Assembly (NCBI GenBank): GCA_013399875.1
Contig: VXAZ01008277.1
Coordinates: 186,001 to 250,000 of the forward strand
Length of the DNA stretch: 64,000 nucleotides
Direction: 5' to 3'
Origin: Gymnorhina tibicen
Taxonomy: Eukaryota > Chordata > Aves > Passeriformes > Artamidae
This document shows, in pieces, positions 22,873-32,700 of the stretch (the first letter of the stretch is position 1; every line of letters starts with the position of its first letter). Under the pieces are notes generated by a model. That model saw nothing but the letters and a program-made list of their open reading frames with translations. It did no database searches and had not been told where the DNA came from. The position numbers and the translations under genes were made by a program.

Positions 22873-23896
22873 GCCGCCCGTGCGGTGCCAGTGAGGACCA
22901 CGTGGCCCGCAGTGAGAGACATGGCGAGCGGTTCTCCAGCGTGGAGCCCGGATGAGATCAACCTCTCAACTGGAACTTACAGACACCGACTTTCTCCCAG
23001 GTCAGAGAAAAAGGAAAAGCGAGGACATGTGAGGAAAATCAACATGGCAGCACTGAGGTCAGTGGAAAAAAAAGGAGAGGTAGGAGGTGCTCCAAGAGCC
23101 GGAGCTGAGATTCTCCTGTGAGCCGTGGTGAGGACTATAACACAACAAACTGTTTCCCTGTAATTCATGAGGTGCATGGGGGGGGTGCAGAGATCCACAT
23201 GCAGCCTGTGAAAAAAGAGTGCTCACGCTGGAGCGCGTGGATGCTGAGAAGCCGTAATCTAGTGAGGAACTCAGAGATGACCCTTGCTTTTAGAGAGCGA
23301 GGAAGAAAGCCTTTGCTTCCAAACTAGAACAGCTCATCCTTAAAAGACTAAACCCCATGAACTAAAATGACCCATGCTAGGCAGTTGTGGGAAGACTGCT
23401 TGGCCCATGGGAGGGACTCACATTGCAGCAGGTTCTGGCGGGACTGCTGCTTGTGGAAGTTAAAACCCTGCCAGAAAAATTCACAGAGAACTATCTCCTG
23501 TGGGAAGGATCCCACGGCACAGCAGAAGAAACTCTTTTCCTTAAGCATACTGAAGAAAGATTTTTGAGAAGTGAAATACTGACCAAAACCCCATGTTTTG
23601 TTTCCTTGCGCAGTCAGTGGAAAGAGGGAGGGACTGGGAAAGAAAGGTGTTCTGCAGATTTGCTTTGGTTCTCATTACCCTTTTTACTTTTAATTCTGTT
23701 AATAATAAATCTTCTTTATACTGTTTAAGTTTTGAACCTGTTTTGCCTAAGGTGGGGGTTTTTTTTCAATAATCCTTATCTCAATTCATGAAAACAAAGT
23801 TTTCAATTTCCCCTTCTCTGCTCAGCTATAGCACAGGGAAATAAGTAGATTTTTTTTTGTGGGTGCCTGGTGCTTAGCCAGCATCAAACCATGACA

Positions 23897-24568
23897 CTCT
23901 TCCAGAAAAATACTCAGAATTTTGTTTACTTATTTAGCACTCACTACCCGGCAATGCAGGTGTGCAGAGCTGCAGATACAAAGAGTGAGTCTTCATTCAA
24001 GTCTTTTTCTCTCTGAGGCTGTAAATGAGGCCCATGGACACTGCCTCAGGAGACGGGAGCCCTCAGAGTGACCCTGAAGGGGAGGAGAGGAAGGTCCCTC
24101 TTTTTGTAGCCACATCTCCACAGGTCCTGCACACTTCTCTTTGGTGTGCACTCCTGTTTTGGGATCTCACTTTGCTCTGCCTTGGCTCTGCCTGTCATCT
24201 TCAAATCCTCAGCGGCTGTGTCTTCACTCTGTTTCTGCCAGCTTTATTTTCTCACCAAAAATGTTAATTTTTGGAATTCTAGGCAGTTTTTTCAGGTTCA
24301 TTTGTGTAGGTGTGGATAACAGCCTACCTAAAGAGACCTCAAGCACTTACCTAATGTAAATTCCCAGAATAGACATCATCCCTTCGGACTTAGTGATGAT
24401 GGGAGATCCTTAGGTAATAATGATTTGTACTGTGAGCAACTAACTGATTTATAACCCCAAATGTCTGGAGCAGCTGCGTGACCCTGTGGTGGCTTAGCTC
24501 TTGGGAATACTTGGCCTCAGCACAGCAGTTCATGGTTTTTGCAGGTGACATCATGCCCAGGGATGATG
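23897..24568. other. Intergenic DNA, nothing recognised
   Basis: This is the spacer between the LTR and a CR1 copy. No coding or RNA signal was seen. Confidence 0.5.
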
Positions 24569-24956
24569 CTGAGGGCACTTGGTCTGTTCAGCCTGGAGAT
24601 GGGGAGGCTGAGGGGAGACCTCGCTGCAGTCACAGCTTCCTCGTGAGGGGAAGAGGAGGGGCAGGCACTGATCTCTGCTCTGTGGTGACAGTGACAGAAG
24701 GTGAGGGAACGGCCTGAGGTTGTGTCAGGGGAGGTTTAGGCTGGATATCAGGGAAAGGTTCTTCCCCCAGAGGGTGGCTGAGCACTGAACAGGCTCCCCA
24801 GGGCAGTGGTCACAGCACCAGCCTGACAGAGCTCAAGGAGTGTTTGAACAACACCCTTAGGCACAGGAGTTCTTGGGGTTGTGGAGGGCCAGGAGTTGGA
24901 CTTGATCATTCTTGTGGGTGCCTCCCAACTCAGCATTTTCTGTGATTCTATGAAAC
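24569..24956 (+). mobile_element. CR1 LINE 3' UTR fragment
   Basis: It runs from GGTCTGTTCAGCCTGGAGAT through AGGCTGGATATCAGGGAAAG and GGAGTTGGACTTGATCATTC to TCTGTGATTCTATG, the ordered landmarks of an avian CR1 3' end. The terminal ATTCTATG octamer is retained. Confidence 0.92.
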
Positions 24957-25132
24957 ACCTCCTAAGACCTGAGTGCATTGCTCAGTTTATTTCTCATACT
25001 ACAACCAGTATCCGACCATATTCAAATGATATTATTGAGCCTGTTGGAAGTGGTTTATAAATGACTAATTTTTTACCTGCTTGGATAAACTTACTCATCA
25101 CTAAAGTGTACTGGGATAAATCAAACCTCCAA

Positions 25133-25353
25133 GGAGGCATGTTAAGGAGGACGTTTTTTACAGTGAGGGTGGTGAAAGGTTGCAACAGGTTGCTCAGAGA
25201 GGTGAAAAGTCCCTGGAAATCCCTGTAAAAGTTCAAGGACAGATTGGACAGGGCTAGGAGCAACCTGATCAAGTTGAAGATGTCCCTGCTCATTGCAGGG
25301 GGGTTGGACTAGAAGACCTTTAAATGTCCCTCCAAACCATTCTGTGATTCTGT
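25133..25353 (+). mobile_element. CR1 LINE 3'-end fragment
   Basis: Landmarks are GTTGCTCAGAGAGGT, CAAGGACAGATTGGACAGGG, GGGGTTGGACTAGAAGACCT and CATTCTGTGATTCTGTG, in order. Confidence 0.9.
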
Positions 25354-26117
25354 GTCTCCACCCTCTTCTCTCTCCTTGCAGCACAGCCCTGCACAACAGT
25401 TCTCCCCTGCTGAGCCCTGAGCACAGTTTGCTGCTGCAGCAGTCTCAGGTCACCCATTTTATTCCCAACAGGGCTCTTAGAGGCTCTTTACTGGGCTCTT
25501 TAGCGAGCTCTCACTCAGCTGAAGCAGAGGCGCATTCGAGCTGCTGTGCTGAGCATTCAAGACTCCCAGGAAAAAGCAGCCACACTCTACACCAGGAGCT
25601 TCTCCTGTGTCTGGCAAGACACAGCAGCTCCATTTCAGGTTTAGGCCAGGGCTGGGGGAGCCTGAGTACTGCTTTTAGTGTAGCAGAGACATTTCCTGAG
25701 TGTGACTCTTGGGACCCGCTTGTGGTGAGCACCAGAGACAGGGTGATACAGAGAGCAGGAGGTGTTTGAGTCAGACCAGCTTGGTGACCAGCTAACAAAG
25801 GTACCCTTCCCTATTTCTCAAGGGGGAAAAAAAGCCCAAACCCACAGCTATATCTATATAAAGGCAAACCCTGAATATTTCCAGAATTCAGAAGGACGAG
25901 TGGCCCGTGTGATGCCAGCTAACAAAATCAAGCAGTCACTTGCAAGTGTGAAGTGTAACTAACACAAAAAGCTGAGTGCCGTGCTCCTTTTGGAAGCACT
26001 GGTAGCTGCTCCCTCATCAGCAGGTTGCTGGCATGCCAAATTTCCTGGGAAACAGAGAAATACACAGCTTTAAAATAAAGACAGCAAAAAAAACCTCACA
26101 AGTTGTGTCGTACTTCT

Positions 26118-26123
26118 TTTATT
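26118..26123 (-). terminator. TFF2: TFF2 poly(A) signal
   Basis: AATAAA on the - strand, 203 bases after the stop codon. Cleavage is expected near 26095-26105. Confidence 0.85.
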
Positions 26124-26325
26124 ACAGTGAAAACCTGCGCGGTGCTAGGCTACTGAGAGAATAAAAGCTACCAGTAACTTTTCATCAGAAAGGAGCCAAT
26201 CCCAGATAAAAAACAGTCTAGAAATCATTGCTGTTGCAAAATGTAAAGTCTGAGCTGGGACCTCCATCTGTTGTTCCATTGGAGTAGATCCAAAGATTGC
26301 AAAGTTCTTGATGGAAGTTTCTCCT

Positions 26326-26333
26326 TTAACAAG
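26326..26333 (-). CDS. TFF2: TFF2 exon 4, terminal Ala-Cys and stop
   Basis: The acceptor CCTCCCCAG follows a good pyrimidine tract. The exon completes an Ala codon, then gives Cys and TAA (26328-26326). The lone terminal Cys matches the mammalian TFF2 layout, supporting this junction. The 3' UTR runs left to about 26100. Confidence 0.88.
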
Positions 26334-29300
26334 CTGGGGAGGTAAAGAGGAGAAGCAGATTAAGGGACATGTTTTCTCCATAAATCACACAAGATGCTAG
26401 GAGGTGTTTTCCCTAGATGTAGGACATCCAAAAGGCAATTTTTTTGCGATTTCAACCAACCCCCCTATGTAGATGTGTTTCCTATCTGTGATTCAGATCA
26501 GTAAAACCAAATTGTGGCGAATTGTACGTAGTACAAAATACAATGTGGCTGAGGCTATTGGTTATTAAATATGCTGAAAGGTCAATCCTAACTCAAAAAG
26601 AGTTGGTAAGGTATCAGAAATTTCTGTAAGTTTCATTCCACATTTCTAAAGCAAAGCCTTTTATCTCTCATGCTGATAAGGTGGATGTGACCTGGGTGGC
26701 TGCACCTCTGCCATGGCATTAGCTGAGGGCTTGAGCACACACTACCAGAGCTTGAGCCCAGACTACCACATTGCCCACAAATCTCTGGCTCAGATGCATC
26801 AGCAACGCCCCACTCTCTGTACAAGAAGCTGTTTTTTTAGAGTTTAGCCACCTTTTCCTGCTCACACCCTTAGGAATCTCTGGCTGGCACAGCACACCAA
26901 GCCTGGGTGGAGGAGGGACCCTACCATGAGCCGTGGAAGATTCACAGGGACACAGGGGACATCTCCTACAGGACATTACCTTCCTCCACAACACGGCGGT
27001 AGAAGCACCAGGGGACACCGGCGGGGTGTGGCCTGAAGCAGCAGCCCTTCTTTGTGCACTCCCTGGGCTTGATGCCAGGGTGGCCGCAGTTTATCCTGGT
27101 GTAAGGATCGTTGTGACATATTTTCTTCACTGTGGAAAGCAAAAAAAAGCCAAAGGCAGGAAGGAGAATGTGTTACTTCATGCTCCATCTGCCTGGTGAG
27201 GTAATTGATAAATAAAAGGCAGGACACAAAGGTGAGGTCCCTGAGCACATCCCTGATGACCTCTGAACCAATTTCAGGCAGCAGATTCACCCAAATCCTC
27301 AGCCAGCCTCCTAGGCAAAACTAAATTCCAAAGGGTGATGAACTGCTGCTGTGCCCCAGGGACCACAGGAGGCAAAATTCACCCCTGGAAGTGTCTGGCA
27401 GCAACACATCTTTACCTATCCTAAATCCAGCAGTGGGCTGAAAAGTCCTGTGCTTCCCATAGTGGTAACACATGCACTGGCCTCAGACCAGGATATGTCC
27501 ATGAGCTGACCCCACGCTCACCCCAGAGCAGCCTGGCTGACATGGGGAGAGGACCACCCAGCCCTCTCTGCGTGCCAACTTAAGTTACAGAAAGGAAAGA
27601 AGTCGTTTAGAAGGAAAACACAGCTCTGCCAGGCACTTAAAACTAAAATCCCAAGTAAAGAGATTATACCACCCAGCTTGAATACTTCAGTTTTCCTCTC
27701 ATGGAACTGTTCTGCTCAGAAAAGCAATTCTATGAAAATGGCACTGTAAGTTGCTGCTGCTCATTTTTCAAGGTTTACAAGAATTGCAAACAGTGCTCAA
27801 AAGCAAAACTATTTTTTCCTTCTCTAATTCTGATCCCTGTTGACTAATCTTGATTTATATCAGGTTCTTCTGTTGGCTAACATTGCCTTTGCCCCCTCAT
27901 TTCCCTTCATGTCACCTGTGCAGCTGCTTAGACTGCCCTGAAGTTCTCCTAAGAAGGAGCTGTGCTGTCAGCGCAGCAAATGTAGCTTACACTGAGTTAA
28001 TTAACACAGCTAATTACATTCAGTTACTTAACACAGTTATGTAAAATATACAGCTAATCCTTGAAAGACTGGGAGAGCAGTTGTTATCCTCTCTGAGAAA
28101 ATAATGTCAAAAAATAGAAGCAGGATGCTGGCAGATGTCAAACAAGTAGCCACACAGCAAACCCATTTAAATAAGTGCTGAGGATCCCTTGCTATACCCA
28201 TGGACAAGACCACAAATGAAGCTGAAATGTCTCTAAATAATCAACACAAGTTTTTTGATAATTTGAAGCCTAAAGGAAGAGGAAATATATTGTGTAAAGA
28301 GGATCAGGGAGAAGTCTGATGGATAACCAAGGCCTGGCTTTGCATTTTACTACCACTGCTCTCCTAACAGAGGTTTGTGCCCACTTTTCTCCTTAGTTTT
28401 TTCTAAGGAGAAAAGCAAAATTGGACCCTGGTTGTAGACATTCCTGGATAATCGAACACGAGGTAAATCAGTGTTTCTGGCAGAGATATTACCTTTCTTT
28501 GGTTTAGGACTGTAGCACCAGGGGACGCTGGGGGTAGAAGCATTGAAGCAGCACCCAATTCTCTTGCACTCTGCTGCTGAGATCCCCGGGTAGCCACAGT
28601 TTGTCCTCTCCCTGGGAACCACTTTACACTGGCATTTTGCTGTTCAAGACAGAAGGAGCAAGTTACAGGGTGTCAGTTTGCACACTTGTTACAGTGGGGT
28701 GTTTATCAGATGCTCACTGGGAACAATGCTCTCTCCCTAGATGCTTTCCATCTTTTCTCTTTCTTGCCAAGACCACAGCCTAAGTGGTTTAAAAGCTGCT
28801 TTTAAACTCCTACCAATTTTGGTCAGGGCTGTACACCACAATTTGAGAGTCTGTGGTCTCACTTGCAGCCAAGCCAGTCCAGCACAGTGGGGTTTGTGGG
28901 CTTCAAATTGACCACACCAAATGGGAAATCCCAAGAACTTCAAACACTATGCTATTAAATGTTTGCTGCTTTGCCCATCTCATGTGAAGAGAAAAAGAGT
29001 TAAGGGTCTAGTGGATATTCAAACAGGTGTAAAGGTACAAAATCTCTTCATTCTTGACAGGTGATTATAAAATATAGGATGATGTACAAATAGCTGCAGC
29101 TATGCTTTTAACATTTTAAGTCTATTGCACAGTCATCCACAACCAAGAAATTCTGGAACTGTCCTCCAGCTGTCATTGAATTACTTGTTTTCCACTTCTG
29201 GAGCTGTCTAAATGACTTGTCTTTTAATGAGGAGGCAGATAGACTCCTTTAAAACTGTATTCACATGGCAAAGCAGCATAAATCAGATGTCAGAAGACAA

Positions 29301-29671
29301 TTTAGACAGAGCTGGCTCCTGTTCCAGCCCTGGTCCTGTTCTAGCGACCTCCTCTGCCTTTGCAGCGGGTTCCTGGTTATTCCACCAACACAAGAGCTCA
29401 CCTGCAGTCTTTCACATTTTGCTATAGATCTCTCTGAAAAACATTTAAAAGTAGGCTCCAGCTTTGGGAATAAGCAGCAAAGAAAGCCATTTGCTGTCTG
29501 GTCTGTTAAAGCTGACAGGCTCTGGCTGCAGTTGGTGGGATGAGGGTCCCACACGTACCTGGAAGGCAACAGGAGGTGGATGTACTTACTTGGAGGTGCA
29601 ATTCCCTCTGCCAGGGTGCTGAGGGCTACGATGAGGGTGACAGAAAGCGCGCAGACCACCTTGAGATCCAT
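26326..29671 (-). CDS. TFF2: TFF2 trefoil factor 2, complete four-exon gene, 128 aa
   Basis: This is a small secreted, protease-resistant peptide of mucus-producing epithelium that promotes mucosal repair. Exons (transcript order) are 29671-29590, 28639-28493, 27129-26980 and 26333-26326; 82+147+150+8 bp give 128 codons plus TAA with every phase matching. Residues 1-22 or so are a signal peptide (MDLKVVCALSVTLIVALSTL). Two trefoil domains follow, one per exon (Cys 32-69 and Cys 81-118), each with the NCG(Y/H)PGI and GCCF...VPWC signatures. Cys30 and the terminal Cys128 lie outside the domains, as in mammalian TFF2, where the equivalent pair bonds. Two domains and near-identical length to the 129-residue human protein exclude TFF1 and TFF3. 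One sequon, NAS at residue 60, is visible. The start is fixed by the signal peptide and the TATA box 46 bases upstream. Confidence 0.96.
26980..27129 (-). CDS. TFF2: TFF2 exon 3, second trefoil domain
   Basis: The acceptor is TTTCCACAG and the donor GTAATG. The 150-bp exon, phase 1 to phase 1, encodes KKICHNDPYTRINCGHPGIK, then ECTKKGCCFRPHPAGVPWCF and RRVVEE. All six trefoil cysteines are present and the domain is strongly basic. Confidence 0.96.
28493..28639 (-). CDS. TFF2: TFF2 exon 2, first trefoil domain
   Basis: The acceptor is CTTGAACAG and the donor GTAATA. The 147-bp exon, phase 1 to phase 1, encodes TKCQCKVVPRERTNCGYPGI, then ECKRIGCCFNASTPSVPWCY and a basic linker. Six trefoil cysteines plus one extra N-terminal cysteine are present. 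Confidence 0.96.
29590..29671 (-). CDS. TFF2: TFF2 exon 1, signal peptide
   Basis: ATG is at 29671-29669. There are 27 codons plus one base before the consensus donor GTAAGT (29589-29584). The hydrophobic core VVCALSVTLIVALSTLA is followed by a likely cleavage near EGIAPP. Confidence 0.94.
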
Positions 29672-29716
29672 GGCTCTTGGAAGAGGAGCGGTGCTGCTTT
29701 CCCTGGAAGCCGAGGG

Positions 29717-29723
29717 ATTTATG
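29717..29723 (-). promoter_or_regulatory. TFF2: TFF2 TATA box
   Basis: CATAAAT on the - strand, 46 bases upstream of the ATG. A start site near 29690 would leave a 5' UTR of about 20 bases. Confidence 0.75.
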
Positions 29724-29731
29724 CGCTCCTT

Positions 29732-29757
29732 GTGTTTGCCCAGCGAGGTCTGATAAC
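29732..29757 (-). promoter_or_regulatory. TFF2: TFF2 proximal FOX and GATA sites
   Basis: On the - strand GTTATCA (29757-29751, a GATA core) lies upstream of GGGCAAACACA (FOXA-like, 29742-29732), both just above the TATA box. FOXA and GATA control of mammalian trefoil promoters is established; their use here is inference from the motifs. Confidence 0.5.
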
Positions 29758-32700
29758 ATTGTTCCATCTGATGCTTCACCCAGAAGGCTGGGTTTTCTTT
29801 TGTTTGGTTAGGAAGTGTTGCCATGCATATTTTGATATCCCGCAGATAAATTTCTGGGCTCCCGTGAGCTACTGATCACATATTCATTACGTACCTATAG
29901 ACACATATCTATTACGTGATCCCATAATCTATCAAATGGATGCTGCTGGGTGCCTCTGGGTGCCAGAGGCACCTTTGGGTGCTCTGATTTCTTTGCCTTT
30001 AGAGTATTTCACACCTCTGGGCAGTTTTTATTTTCCAGTCACTACTGAAAAATATGTAAAGTATTTCCTATCCAGGTGTATCTTTTCTGCCCAATTTTTC
30101 CCTGGCTTTAAGGTTTTGGTTATGCTTACTCTGAAACAGGTAAGGGAGGAGGGCTGGAGCTGTGGCACTCCAAGCTTCAGGAGACCACCCTGCACCTGAA
30201 AAATACACAAACACACAAAGTGGAAGGTATGACTATGAAATACTGAGCCCAGCTAAGGCCACTGTTGGTTTCCACACAAGGGGATTTAGGAAAAGAAGGT
30301 AAGATCAGGAAAAAAACAAACCCAAAAGCCCAAGAGGGTCAACAGCACAGAGACACAAGAGAAGAAAGGAGAGTTTCTGTATGATCTCAGCCTGCCCCAC
30401 AGGTGCTGTGCTTGTCCAGGCATCAGCCCTGAGTGTCCCAGTTTTATTTTGGAGTTGCTGCCCTGTGCAAGGGCTTCTTCTAGGGGTGCCACAGCAGGGA
30501 CTGTACCCACCCCCTCTGCCCTGTCCCCAGAGCAGAGCAGCACTTCCCAATCCATCCAACACCACCTGCATGTGGTTTACCAAAACCAAACTTCTGAAGC
30601 ACCATGTTTGACCTATTAAATTCCTGACTGCTTTTCTCCTGGTTTCAAAGGTGGCCTCCAAGGCAGCCTTTGGGCTGTTTTGGGACAACTAGCCTTGAGA
30701 CTTGGACTGCTGAAGGCTTTAATCTCCCTTTTGGACAATTTTCTACTATTTACTGTAACATTTCTTAACTTCCAGCTACTTTTCAACTCTTAAACGCAAC
30801 CAGAGCAGTGCCAGGGAGGGGGGGAGAAGCAGTGGGATGGTGGGACCAGGTCTGCACACTCCCCACAGGAGGCACCTGCAAAGCAGGCAGGGCAGGCTGC
30901 AGCCCCTTTGGTGCTCTGCAACATCACTTTTCCTGCGGGAAAACCACCAGATAACTCTTCCTGTTCATCACCAAAATAAAGAGATTCAATGCATTTTTTT
31001 GATCTTTGACAGAACTGTGTCTTCTTGCTTTTGAATATTACATATGAGTTTGTTTTGTGCATCTTTCCATTACAAAGCTCAAAGTGAGAACTTTCAGCTT
31101 CTATGTTTGTGTTTTGGAGGAAGTTTATTTGTTGAAAAGTATTTCCAGCAAAGTGGTAGGGATTTTGTTCTACAAGGGAAAAAAATAATAGGGTTCTTTT
31201 TCCTAAAGGTTAACTTATTTAATACTTTATGGACTCTATTTATATCCATCCCTACTTAAGACATGGGTGGCATTTCTCAGTGAAAGTCACAATTCAGAAA
31301 TTAGATATTCTGTGTATCCTCCATTTCACAAGATACCAGGCTGCAGGCAGAAGAGGAATGTGCTCCATCACTCAGCAGCTCGTATCACACTTTTTATTTC
31401 CATCACTTAGAGAAAATGCCAGGTTAAAAACTTTAAAATCCAGTTTTCCCCTTACGTGCAAAGGTCCACCACGATGCTTGTCCAGAGAAGTCATTGGTAG
31501 TTTTTCCATCAGATTTCTCCTCAGGGAGCAGGGGGTGAGGTTGGCTGAAACGCTGCCCGTGCACGAGTGATCCCGAGGCGGACCGCGCTGCTTTCGGACC
31601 TCCACGGAATTCTCAATAGATTATCAGCCCATCGTGTGAGTCAGCTGAAACTGCAGATAACGTTTGTTGCTCCTGCTCCTTTCTGGACATTAATTAAGCC
31701 CTTATCTGCTGGCTGTCACCTCTTGGGCCCGATCCCAGCTGCGGGCACAAAGGCAAATCTACCCCCGAGCCCTCGCTGCGGAAAGAGCGTTTGATTGGCA
31801 TCGTAAAGCAAACACACCGCAATAAATGAGCTGCCTGCTTTCTGCCAGGGGATTACTTAAAGATCTTTAATATGTTTATATAGCAAAGCCTTGAAAATTA
31901 TCTGGGGCTTCCCTGTAACTGTGTTTCCTTCTGTGAGGCCGGCACCTACCTAAACCTTTTGGTAACTCTGTAAAGGATCTCGGGCTCTGCAAGCGCCCAT
32001 GGCCAGAAGGGGCTTGGAGGGCTCCTTCCTCCTCTCCAGGCTCCGTGTCCTCCCTCTCCACCCTCCCCTGGTCCCTTTTATCTGCACTGTGATGCTCCCA
32101 TTTCCTTCCCAACAAGGACTGGAGAAATCACCACAGCTGGTATTGGATCTTGCATCAGTGGCAGGCTGCAACTCTTTTATTTTGGTAATCCAGAACTTTT
32201 GAAGGATAAGGGTATTTTTTCTATCTCCTTTCACTTAAAATAACCAGCAAACAGTACAACTTTGATTTTCATCCTAAAGGGAGTTTTTTGTCCTGAAGGA
32301 AATTTCCTTTTTGTGGTAACTGTTAGTTTGAATGCTGACATGAAGAAATCTGTCACTGGGCCAACAGCACAGCATGTGAGCCCACAAAGTAAATCCCAAG
32401 TTTTGAGTGCTCTCTAAAGTAAATCATCATAACAGAGAAAAAAAACAGTGGCAAAGGAGAGGGGTGTCTGCAATTTGCTCCTTCCAGCAGTGCAAGGCAC
32501 ACAAAAGCATGAGTTGGCACATGAAATTCTTCAAACCAGGACAATACCTGTCTGTCTACCAGGTAACACTAAGGGGTCAAAAAAACAAACAGAGGAAATC
32601 CTACATCTTAATTCTGAAAATGGACAGTTCAAAATAACCCCTGAGATCCGTGGCTTTGATAAAGATCCCTACCAGAGATGTACTGATGCAGTTGTCAAAA

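Larger units (their letters stand above)
21638..23896. mobile_element. Solo LTR of an endogenous retrovirus, about 2.26 kb, with internal minisatellite
   Basis: It begins TGTGTTGGTTTAACACAG and ends GCATCAAACCATGACA, so the termini are TG...CA and form an imperfect inverted repeat. The flanks CCCTT and CTCTT differ at one base, like a decayed 5-bp target duplication of the ERVL kind. Inside are passerine-LTR-like modules (GTGCAGAGATCCACATGCAG, GGGAGGGACTCACATTGCAG), AATAAA at 23704-23709 and a 31-bp tandem array. No gag, pol or env sequence is present, so it is a solo LTR. It spans the large N gap; the family name is not assigned. Confidence 0.85.
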
